From Stieleria mannarensis (GTDB taxonomy: Bacteria > Planctomycetota > Planctomycetia > Pirellulales > Pirellulaceae), in the NCBI RefSeq assembly GCF_014154935.1, contig NZ_JACEHH010000033.1, positions 1 through 64,000 of the forward strand: DNA of 64,000 bases, read 5' to 3'. Below, one piece after another: positions 43,394 through 51,133 of the stretch. The position numbers and the translations under genes are program-made. Position 1 is the first letter of the stretch, and the number at the start of each line of letters is the position of its first letter. The notes under the pieces are model-generated. The model did no database searches, was not told the DNA's origin, and saw only the letters and a list, made by a program, of their open reading frames with translations.

Positions 43394-46300
43394 TCAACGC
43401 GGGTCGCGGTTGTTGGTCGGCGGCCCGCCGGGGCGTGGAGGCGTTTGCGGAGCGTTTGATTCGCCGGCCCCGTTTCCGCCGAAGGCCTTGAGCGCGTTTT
43501 GGATCGATTTTTCGCTGGTGTTTCCCGAGAGCGAGATGATCTGCATGTCGCCGGCCGGTTTGGCGGCCAGGTCCAGTTTGTGGATCATTTCCACGACCAG
43601 ATCCAGCAGCGGTTCACCTTCGGCGCTGACCAACAGTGTGTTTCCGACCATGTCGACGCCCATCGATAGTTTTCCTTTGAAGGAGAAATCGACATCGCCG
43701 CCGTCACGCCCGTTGTCGCCGTCGACCAGACCGCTGCCCTGGCGTTCACGTCCGGAGTTTTTTTCCTCCCCGCCCGGAGCGCCACCACCTCCGCCGCCAC
43801 CCCGTCCGCCCTTGGCGAACGTCTTGTCGTTGCTGCTGAGCAGATCGCGGTAGGCTTCTTTGACCGTTTCGGCGATCGTTTCGGCACTGCCGAATTCGAC
43901 GTTCACCAATTTGGTGTAGCGCATGCGGCGTTTATTGACCGGCTCGGCGACATCCCACAATTCGATCAATTCGCTGATCGTGCGCAGTTGTGACGACGTC
44001 GCGCCGCTGACGACGATGGTGTTGGTGTCGGGGTCGTAGACGAATCGCAGTTCGTTGTTTTTTTCCAGCCCCTTCGGCCCGTCGTCGGACGAATCATCGA
44101 AGTCATAAAAGAAGTAGCGATAGAAACTGTCTGAGTCGTCGTCTTCTTCCTTGTCCTCAAAGTACTCCTCCAGATTCAATTGGATGTACCCGGCGGTCTG
44201 GTGCTTGATCTTGAACACGTGGTAGGGCCGTTTCGGCGGGGCGACCTGTAGCATCAGGTTTTCCAATCGATCGAGCGCTTTGGTGTCCGAGCCGAGCAGC
44301 AGCAGATTGCCGTCGTCATCCAACTGAATCTGGATCGGCGGCGGATCGGAAGCCGAATCGTTTGCGGCGGAATCCGACGCGGAGGGTTTATGCGTTGCAT
44401 CTGCGCCGCGATTGCCGAACAAGCGATCAAAATCCTTGGCCGATCGAATCGGTGACGTTTGGGGCGACGATTCGGTGGGCGTCTGCGGTTCCGGTTGCGA
44501 CGCCGTGTCCGTCTCGGTCGCCGTCAACCGTTCTCCGTTGGTTGACAAGCTGGTGGCGACGCGATCGGCCGGTTTGAGGCTTTCGCTGTCGTCCGGGGAA
44601 TCGTGTCGGGTTTCCAGATTGACATCCACGTCGGCCGATTCCTCGTCGTTTTCCTCCTCCGACGTGTCCTGTTCCTCACGCGCGATCGGGTCGACGAATT
44701 CGGAGGCGTCGGGCAATTCCAACGGGGCATCGGACAACTGGGCCCACTGCTGTTTCAGTCGCAACAAGTACTGGTAGGTTTCCGGTGCGGAGGAGGCGTC
44801 GATGCGACGGACCGTGCGCGGGCTGCCTCCCGGCGGCGGTAATTCGCCCAGTTTGATCAGCAGGTTGCGGACCTGTTCCATTTCGGATTCGTTGGCCCAC
44901 AGCAACACCTGACGAAACCGCGAGTTGGCTGCGACGCGGAACTCGTCTTCGTCTTTGTCGTCTTCCTGTTGGTTGCCGTAGCCGTAGTAGTAGTACCGCC
45001 GCGAGTTGGATTGTTTGTCGTCGTCTTTGTCTTTCCCCATCAAGAACGAAATCGACTCGGCGACGTCGGCCGCTTCGAGCCGCCGCAGCTGCAGCACCTC
45101 GAATTGTCGTCCGCTGCCATCAAGCCGCTCGATCAGGCGGTCGATGATGTAGCGATCCGCCGCCGATCCGGAGACGATCAACGCCTTGTTGGTCTCATCG
45201 GCACGGATTCGCGTGGACGGTTCCAAGACATTCATTTCGCCGATGATTTCGATCAGCTTTTCGGGATCGATCGAGGACAACCGAAAGACCTGCAGCCGCG
45301 ATTCGATGTCCGAGAGTGATGTCAGGCCTTGCCCGGGCACGTCGATCCGGTTGATGAATTCGGTCGCGATCGCGATCCGATCGACCGGGGCGCGGATGAA
45401 CACCGAGTTCTGACGCGTGTTGGCGACGATCGAGATCTCCGGCTTCTTCGGCTGGGGAGTCGGTTTGCCGCCGCTTTGCCGAGCCATTTGTTGCATCATC
45501 GCCATCTGTTGCGGCGTCATCGGCGCGTTGGACTTCTTCTCGACCCCCAAGAATTCTTCCAGCATCTGTTTGGCCGTCTCGGCCGGGATGTAGCGCAAAC
45601 GAAACTCCGGTGCGAGTGCGTCGCGGCTGGATTGGTTGCGTTCCTGTTCCAGCAGCGCCGCGACTTGACGCAGGTTGATCGCCGCGTCCATCGCTTCGAT
45701 GCGATTGGTGGTCGTCAGCGCCGTCAGCCGTCCGTTGCTGCTGATCATCGGCTTGAGTTCCTCGGCCATCTTTTCGCTCGACAGCCAGCCGAGTTCCAGC
45801 GAGGCACGGACGAACGTGTGCGGCATCAATTCGGTCAATTCATCGACCGAGACCCGCGGCACCATCGCCGGATTGATGCCTTCGGTTTTCGCCACGGTGA
45901 TCCCGCCGGGCATTTCCAACAGCGTGTAACCGCGTGCGAGCAAGTGGCGGTTGAACAGATCTTTCGTCTGGTCGACCGTGTAGCGGCCCGGCGATCGCAG
46001 GTTCACGCGGTCGGCCGGCAACTCTTGCCAATCCAACGGCTGGTCGGCGATTTCCGCCAGCCACTGAACCAGTTCGATCCAGGGCTGGTTGCGGAATTGG
46101 AAAGCGACCTTTCCGTCGGCCCCGACGGTGGCTTTCAATTCCGCCGGATCCGCTTCGCCACCATCCTGGTCGCCGCGACGGATGACCTTCGGTTCGGGCG
46201 GTTTCTCGGCTTTGGCGTCCCCGTTCTTTTCCCCCGGCTTGCCGGATTCAGGTTTTTCGCCGGGTTTGGCGTTCGGGGCACCGGGAGGCGCGCCCGGAAC

Positions 46301-46465
46301 AGCCCCGGGGGCGGGCATTGTCCGCGGCTTGCCATCGGGCCCGACCACGGTGACCGTGGGGCCTTGGCCCCAAGTCTTCGGCGCCTGCGACAGACAAGCC
46401 GGCAGGGCGAATAGCAACAGGATCGGAAACGTCAGTTTCGGGAATGGATTTCGTCGTCGGGGCAC
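43394..46465 (-). CDS. Large exported protein with repeated secretin N-domains
   Basis: About 1023 residues from GTG at 46465; an ATG at 46567 would add 34 residues before the signal region and cannot be excluded. The hydrophobic LTFPILLLFALPACLSQ could be a signal peptide or a lipobox (LPAC). A Pro/Gly/Lys linker leads into several secretin N1-like modules: LRYIPAETAKQMLEEFLG with VANTRQNSVFIRAP, VFRLSSIDPEKLIEIIGEM with RADETNKALIVSGS, and the late VNVEFGSAETIAETVKEAYR with VGNTLLVSAEG. Acidic stretches separate them. I do not see the C-terminal channel-forming secretin domain, so it is probably a periplasmic accessory rather than a pore. Tyr-rich YYYYGYG and Gly-rich patches are present. 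Confidence 0.82.
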   Translation of the reverse strand: MPRRRNPFPKLTFPILLLFALPACLSQAPKTWGQGPTVTVVGPDGKPRTMPAPGAVPGAPPGAPNAKPGEKPESGKPGEKNGDAKAEKPPEPKVIRRGDQDGGEADPAELKATVGADGKVAFQFRNQPWIELVQWLAEIADQPLDWQELPADRVNLRSPGRYTVDQTKDLFNRHLLARGYTLLEMPGGITVAKTEGINPAMVPRVSVDELTELMPHTFVRASLELGWLSSEKMAEELKPMISSNGRLTALTTTNRIEAMDAAINLRQVAALLEQERNQSSRDALAPEFRLRYIPAETAKQMLEEFLGVEKKSNAPMTPQQMAMMQQMARQSGGKPTPQPKKPEISIVANTRQNSVFIRAPVDRIAIATEFINRIDVPGQGLTSLSDIESRLQVFRLSSIDPEKLIEIIGEMNVLEPSTRIRADETNKALIVSGSAADRYIIDRLIERLDGSGRQFEVLQLRRLEAADVAESISFLMGKDKDDDKQSNSRRYYYYGYGNQQEDDKDEDEFRVAANSRFRQVLLWANESEMEQVRNLLIKLGELPPPGGSPRTVRRIDASSAPETYQYLLRLKQQWAQLSDAPLELPDASEFVDPIAREEQDTSEEENDEESADVDVNLETRHDSPDDSESLKPADRVATSLSTNGERLTATETDTASQPEPQTPTESSPQTSPIRSAKDFDRLFGNRGADATHKPSASDSAANDSASDPPPIQIQLDDDGNLLLLGSDTKALDRLENLMLQVAPPKRPYHVFKIKHQTAGYIQLNLEEYFEDKEEDDDSDSFYRYFFYDFDDSSDDGPKGLEKNNELRFVYDPDTNTIVVSGATSSQLRTISELIELWDVAEPVNKRRMRYTKLVNVEFGSAETIAETVKEAYRDLLSSNDKTFAKGGRGGGGGGGAPGGEEKNSGRERQGSGLVDGDNGRDGGDVDFSFKGKLSMGVDMVGNTLLVSAEGEPLLDLVVEMIHKLDLAAKPAGDMQIISLSGNTSEKSIQNALKAFGGNGAGESNAPQTPPRPGGPPTNNRDPR

Positions 46466-46730
46466 CGCGAAAAACCGAGATCTGGGGAAGAGGGAAGGAG
46501 GTGGCGTGCAGCACCTTGCAGTATGACCGGGTGGGGGGGGCACGCACAAATCAATTGATGGCGTCATGGGGTAGACGATTGAATTTAGACAGTTTGTCTC
46601 TCGAAATGGGCTCGACGGAGAATTTTTGCCAAATAATTTCCGGATGCCGGAATGCGTCGTGGTGTTTTGATCACCTGTGCTTTTCGAGGTCGATGCGGTT
46701 TTTCGGGCCTCCCCACCGTGCCGATGCCAT

Positions 46731-46835
46731 GTGGTAGACCGGGTAAGAAGATTTCCGGGGCAAGAAAATGGTGGGATCCACGATCGATTCGATGAAACTC
46801 ATTTTCCTGCCTCCAAAATCTTCCTACCTGTCCAC
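46731..46835. repeat. Inverted repeat GTGGTAGACCGGGTAAGAAG ... CTTCCTACCTGTCCAC (family K)
   Basis: The left arm continues ATTTCCGGGGCAAGAAAATG. The right arm begins CATTTTCCTGCCTCCAAAAT. A fragment resembling it (TTTTTGCCAAATAATTTCC) lies near 46622. Confidence 0.6.
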
Positions 46836-46876
46836 CCAGCCACGGCGTCCTGTCATGTCGCTGGGGATCGGCGGCG

Positions 46877-46915
46877 AGGGGGCAGAATGATACGGGGCAG
46901 AATGATACGGGGCCC
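46877..46915. repeat. GGGGCAGAATGATAC pair (family A, copy 3)
   Basis: Two exact 15-bp units GGGGCAGAATGATAC plus a partial GGGGC. It is upstream of the LptF/G-type gene rather than at a gene's 3' end, unlike the other copies. Confidence 0.75.
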
Positions 46916-47160
46916 AGCACCGCTAGGTTACGCTCCGGGGGGGGGCCGGACGCTCGCGCAAACCGGCTGATGTCAAACGACTGGTCGATTAGGGGTTATG
47001 AACCGCACGGCCTGTGAGAAGGTTGCCGCGCCCGAGTGGTCAGAAAACCGGGCTACCACCTGTGCACCTGTTTTTGCTACGAGAACCGGTGGCAGGTGAT
47101 GTGGCGTCCGAACGCGCGGTGCGTCGTCGCAGCGCCGGCCGAACGCGCCCACCCCACCAC

Positions 47161-47192
47161 TGTATGCCCACTCGGCTGTATGCCCACTCGGC
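47161..47192 (+). repeat. 16-bp direct duplication over the permease start codon
   Basis: TGTATGCCCACTCGGC occurs twice in direct tandem. Both copies contain ATG, but 16 bases is not a multiple of three, so only the second ATG (47180) reads into the permease. Confidence 0.9.
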
Positions 47193-48367
47193 TGACCCGT
47201 TACATCTTGGCGGAAATCATGAAGATTTTCGTCGTCGCCCTGATCGCTCTGACGTTGTTGATCTTGTTGATCGGCGTCGGTCGGACGCTGCTGCGCGAGG
47301 GGTTGGGGCCGGTCGCGATCGTCAAATTGCTGCCCTTTGTCTTGCCGATTGCGTTGCAGTTCGCGTTTCCGGCAACCGCGCTGTTTGCGGTGTCGTGTGT
47401 TTACGGGCGGATGGCGGGCGATGGTGAAGTGGCCACGGTGAAGGCGTCGGGGATTTCGCCGCTGAAGATCCTGCAACCGGCCTTTGTGTTCGCCTTCTTG
47501 CTCAGCCCGTTCGCGGTCTACATGAGCGATCTGGCGGTGTCTTGGGGCCGTCCGGGCGTCAATCGGGTGGTGATGCTGTCGATCGAAGACATTGTTTATC
47601 GGAAAATGCGGAGCCAGTTGTCGTACACCGACGAACGCTTTTCGATTCACGTCCAAGGCGTCGACGGCAAGCGGTTGGAATATCCCACGGTTACCGTGCA
47701 CAGCGGCGGGACGCCGATGAAGCTGCAGGCCCGCGAGGGGCGGCTGACGCTGGATGTGGAGAATGAAACGCTGTTGTTGGAATTGACCGACAGCCGCTGG
47801 GATCGCGGCGGATCGATCCAGGGCATTGTGCCCGGCAAGACGGAGGTTCCGATCCCGCTTTCACGCTCGATGCGGACGCCTTCGCTAGAAGAGACTCGTC
47901 CCAGCGAGTTGCCGCTGAGTCTGATCCAGCATGAACGATTGAGCCAAGATGCTCGCTCGCATGCGGCGGTCGGTGAATTGGCCGCCCACACCGGTTTTTC
48001 GATCCTGACCAGCCGCACCGAAGAGATCGCCGGGGCGGCCGGGCAGCACAAGTTCGCTCAATTGGAACAGAGCAAAAAACGATTGACGCGGCTGCGGATC
48101 GAGCCCTGGCGTCGCTGGGCCGAGGGGTTCAGCTGCTTCTTTTTCGTTTTCATCGGCGCGCCGCTGGCGATGATCGCTCGCACCAGCGACTACTGGACGA
48201 CGTTCGGACGCTGTTTCCTGCCGACCCTGTTGCTCTACTATCCCCTGTTCATTCTGGGGCTCAATCAAGCCAAGGACGCGGTGATCCCACCCTATGGGGT
48301 CTGGTTGGGGAATGTAGCACTTGGCGCGATTGGGGTGGTTTTAGTCAATCGGGTCCGCCGCTACTAG
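47180..48367 (+). CDS. LptF/LptG (YjgP/YjgQ) family permease
   Basis: 395 residues from ATG at 47180 (MPTRLTRYILAEIMKIFVV). In Gram-negative bacteria LptF and LptG form the inner-membrane core that extracts lipopolysaccharide for transport. Membrane helices are visible near residues 12-35, 50-75, 95-120 and, after a periplasmic region of about 180 residues, three more at 310-385. Motifs include GPVAIVKLLPFVLPIALQF, GDGEVATVKASGISPLKI and the C-terminal RRWAEGFSCFFFVFIGAPLA. The first ATG of a 16-bp duplication (47164) is out of frame. Only one permease gene is here; a partner would be elsewhere, as would the LptB ATPase. Confidence 0.87.
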   Translation: MPTRLTRYILAEIMKIFVVALIALTLLILLIGVGRTLLREGLGPVAIVKLLPFVLPIALQFAFPATALFAVSCVYGRMAGDGEVATVKASGISPLKILQPAFVFAFLLSPFAVYMSDLAVSWGRPGVNRVVMLSIEDIVYRKMRSQLSYTDERFSIHVQGVDGKRLEYPTVTVHSGGTPMKLQAREGRLTLDVENETLLLELTDSRWDRGGSIQGIVPGKTEVPIPLSRSMRTPSLEETRPSELPLSLIQHERLSQDARSHAAVGELAAHTGFSILTSRTEEIAGAAGQHKFAQLEQSKKRLTRLRIEPWRRWAEGFSCFFFVFIGAPLAMIARTSDYWTTFGRCFLPTLLLYYPLFILGLNQAKDAVIPPYGVWLGNVALGAIGVVLVNRVRRY

Positions 48368-48486
48368 AAAAAGCGGTGGCGTGGGTCAGTGGCTGAAACG
48401 TGCGTCAGGATTAAACTTGGCGGCATTCCCGTTTCTTTTCTCGCCAGATACGCCCCCCGATTCTGGCCAGCCAACAAGGTCATTCG

Positions 48487-49818
48487 ATGTCTTCTGACTC
48501 TTGTCAGTCCCTGCTCCATTCGATCGCCCAGCGTACCTGCACCGTCGGTGTGATCGGGCTTGGGTACGTCGGGCTGCCGTTGATTGATGCGTTCACCCAT
48601 GCGGGATTCAAGTGTGTCGGGTTCGACGTGGATCCGAGCAAGGTGAAGAGCTTGCTGGGCGGAAAAAGCTACATCAAGCACATCGAAGACTCGAAAATTG
48701 CCGCCTGGATCGACAAGGGACGGTTCGACGCGACCGACGACATGCAGCGTTTGTCCGAGCCCGACGTGTTGTTGATCTGTGTTCCCACGCCGTTGGATTC
48801 GGCCCGCGACCCGGATCTAAAGTACGTTGTCGGGACTTGCGAAGCGATCGCCAAGACGCTGCGCGGGGGCCAGTTGGTGGTGCTGGAAAGCACGACGTAT
48901 CCGACGACAACCCGCGACGTGATGGTGCCGATTCTCGAGCAGAGCGGATTGACCGCGGGGAAGGACTTTTTTGTCGCCTACAGCCCCGAGCGTGAGGACC
49001 CGGGCAATCCGGATTTTTCTGCCGCCGGGATTCCCAAAGTGGTCGGCGCGATCAACGAAGACAGCCAGGCAGTTGCCGCAGCGCTCTATGAATCGGCGGT
49101 CGCCGGCGTGGTTCCGGTTTCCAATTGCGAGATCGCCGAAGCCGCCAAGGTTCTCGAGAACATTTACCGTGCGGTCAACATCGCGTTGGTCAACGAGTTG
49201 AAGGTGTTGTTTGATCAAATGGGTATCGACGTCTGGGAAGTCGTCAACGCGGCCAAGACAAAGCCGTTCGGTTTCCAAGCGTTCTATCCCGGCCCCGGGC
49301 TCGGCGGGCACTGCATTCCGATCGATCCGTTCTATCTGTCTTGGTTGGCCCGCAAGCAGGGCTGCAATGCGCGTTTCATCGAACTGGCCGGCGAAGTCAA
49401 TCGGGCGATGCCGGCCTACGTCGTCTCGCGCACCTCGGAGTTCCTGAACGAGTTTCGAAAACCCGTCAACGGCAGCAAGATTTGTTTGTTGGGCGTTGCG
49501 TACAAAAAGGATGTGGATGATCCGCGTGAAAGCCCCTCGTTTGAGCTGATGGAATTGTTGCTCCAGCAGGGCGCGGATCTGACCTACAGCGATCCGCACG
49601 TGCCGCATTTGCCGTCGATGCGACACTACGACCTTCCCGAAATGTACAGCCAGACGCTGACGCCGGAGTTCCTGGCGTCACAAGATGCGGTGTTGATCGC
49701 GACCGATCACACGGCATTTGATTACGACCAAATCGTCCGGCACAGTGCGCTGGTCGTCGACACCCGTAACGCAACCGCGGGCGTCACCGCGCACCGCGAA
49801 CGCATACGTAAATGCTGA
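48487..49818 (+). CDS. wbpA: UDP-N-acetylglucosamine 6-dehydrogenase family (WbpA-type)
   Basis: 443 residues of the UDP-glucose/GDP-mannose dehydrogenase family, oxidising the C6 hydroxyl of a UDP-sugar to an acid with two NAD. The N-terminal Rossmann site is VGVIGLGYVGLPL with FDVDPSKV. LICVPTPLD and YSPEREDPGN are typical. The catalytic Cys276 is in GPGLGGHCIPIDP, and the C-terminal domain has LGVAYKKDVDDPRESPS. GGKSYIKHI favours the WbpA subgroup (UDP-GlcNAc or UDP-GalNAc) over UDP-glucose dehydrogenase. It would supply uronic acid for surface polysaccharide. The next gene starts 13 bases after its stop, so cotranscription is likely. Confidence 0.9.
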   Translation: MSSDSCQSLLHSIAQRTCTVGVIGLGYVGLPLIDAFTHAGFKCVGFDVDPSKVKSLLGGKSYIKHIEDSKIAAWIDKGRFDATDDMQRLSEPDVLLICVPTPLDSARDPDLKYVVGTCEAIAKTLRGGQLVVLESTTYPTTTRDVMVPILEQSGLTAGKDFFVAYSPEREDPGNPDFSAAGIPKVVGAINEDSQAVAAALYESAVAGVVPVSNCEIAEAAKVLENIYRAVNIALVNELKVLFDQMGIDVWEVVNAAKTKPFGFQAFYPGPGLGGHCIPIDPFYLSWLARKQGCNARFIELAGEVNRAMPAYVVSRTSEFLNEFRKPVNGSKICLLGVAYKKDVDDPRESPSFELMELLLQQGADLTYSDPHVPHLPSMRHYDLPEMYSQTLTPEFLASQDAVLIATDHTAFDYDQIVRHSALVVDTRNATAGVTAHRERIRKC

Positions 49819-49831
49819 CCCCGGTACTCCC

Positions 49832-50944
49832 ATGTATGTCCTTGCGATCGAGCCGTATTATGGCGGCAGCCACCAAGCTTTCTTGGACGGCGTGACCGCC
49901 GGCAGTCGTCATCGCTGGTCGTTGGCGACGTTGCCCGCACGGCATTGGAAATGGCGGATGCGTTCGGCACCGGCCCAAATCGTTCCGATCGTTGCCGATC
50001 GGGTTCAATCTGATGGCATCCCCGACGTGATCCTGACCAGTGACATGTTCGATCTGCCGACGTTCCTGGGGTTGGCATCCAGGCATGCGTCGTTCCGGCC
50101 GTGGCTGGTGGACGTTCCCGTGGTGACTTACTTTCACGAAAACCAGTGGGCGTATCCGGTCGCGCCCGACGCCAATCCGGATCACCATTTCGGTTACACC
50201 AACCTGTTGACCGCCGCGGCGTCGACGACGTGTTGGTTCAATTCGGAATTCAATCGGCGAACGTTTTTTGACCTTTCGCGCGAATTCGTCGCGCGGATGC
50301 CCGATGCTCGAAACGCCATCGACATCGACGCGATCGAACGGACCAGCCACGTCGTTCCCCCGGGGTTTCATCCGCCGGCGCGGGCAGCGGTCAAACGCGA
50401 TCGAGAGAAACACGCGGCCGAGGCGCCGATCCGATTGGGGTGGGTCAGCCGATTCGAGCATGACAAGCGACCGGACCGCTTTCTCCAGTTGCTGGATCGT
50501 TTGATGACGTTGCAGGTCCGATTCGAGTTGGTGCTGTTGGGCCAGCGCGGGCGATCGAGCGAGGTGCTGGATGACATTCGCAAGCGGCACGCCGAGTCGA
50601 TCCTGTTTGACGAATACGCCGAAACACGCGCCGACTATGAAGCTCGGCTGGGTCAGATCGATGTGGTGGTTTCGACGGCCGAGCACGAGTTTTTTGGGAT
50701 CGCGATGTGTGAAGCGATCTGGGCCGGTGCCGTCCCGGTCACCCCGAACGATTTAAGCTATGTCGAGTACATCCCCGAATCACTGCGTTACACCACGATC
50801 GACCTGGCCGCCGAGATCATCCAGGGCTTGCAGTCACCGGCCGAGCGCGAGCGGTTGAGCGAACGCAGTCGCCGCCGGATCGAGGCCTACCGCATCGATC
50901 GCGTCGTTGAGCGGATCGATACGGCGCTGGAGTCGGTCGGCTGA
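49832..50944 (+). CDS. GT4 glycosyltransferase resembling tRNA-queuosine mannosyltransferase (QTMAN/GTDC1)
   Basis: 370 residues from ATG at 49832 (MYVLAIEPYYGGSHQAFLDG). The N-terminal half (DUF3524 region) matches the GTDC1 pattern: EPYYGGSHQAF, LPARHWKWRM, LTSDMFDLPTFLGL, YFHENQWAYP, and FNSEFNRRTFFD. The C-terminal half is a GT-B fold (LGWVSRFEHDKRPDRFLQLL, STAEHEFFGIAMCEAIWAGA) with the donor-binding glutamates. In animals this family mannosylates queuosine in tRNA-Asp. A bacterial homologue suggests a tRNA hypermodification or another small-acceptor mannosylation. The identification rests on motif recall. It lies just downstream of the UDP-sugar dehydrogenase gene. Confidence 0.82.
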   Translation: MYVLAIEPYYGGSHQAFLDGVTAGSRHRWSLATLPARHWKWRMRSAPAQIVPIVADRVQSDGIPDVILTSDMFDLPTFLGLASRHASFRPWLVDVPVVTYFHENQWAYPVAPDANPDHHFGYTNLLTAAASTTCWFNSEFNRRTFFDLSREFVARMPDARNAIDIDAIERTSHVVPPGFHPPARAAVKRDREKHAAEAPIRLGWVSRFEHDKRPDRFLQLLDRLMTLQVRFELVLLGQRGRSSEVLDDIRKRHAESILFDEYAETRADYEARLGQIDVVVSTAEHEFFGIAMCEAIWAGAVPVTPNDLSYVEYIPESLRYTTIDLAAEIIQGLQSPAERERLSERSRRRIEAYRIDRVVERIDTALESVG

Positions 50945-51032
50945 GGCTGGGAGAGGCTGGTTGAGGGGGCCAGGGAAGGCAAGGCCAATGAGGCATCAAG
51001 TTAAGCGAGCGATTCATCGCTGAGTCGAATTC

Positions 51033-51074
51033 ACCCTCCCCTCGCTACGCTCGACCCTCCCTGCCAGGGAGGGT
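51033..51074. repeat. Dispersed ACCCTCCC hairpin repeat (family B, copy 4)
   Basis: ACCCTCCCCTCGCTACGCTC, then GACCCTCCCTGCCAGGGAGGGT. The upstream flank GCATCAAGTTAAGCGAGCGA resembles the flank at 33325. It is located between convergent genes. Confidence 0.78.
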
Positions 51075-51133
51075 GAATTCCCAATACCGCACGACCTACT
51101 TCATGGAGGGTCTTGTCAAACCTCTCCCCTGTC

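Larger units (their letters stand above)
46466..47179. other. Divergent intergenic region with several repeats
   Basis: It separates the secretin-N gene (minus) from the LptF/G-type gene (plus). It holds an inverted repeat at 46731-46835, two GGGGCAGAATGATAC units at 46877-46915, and a poly-G tract near 46938. No gene is supported. Confidence 0.55.
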
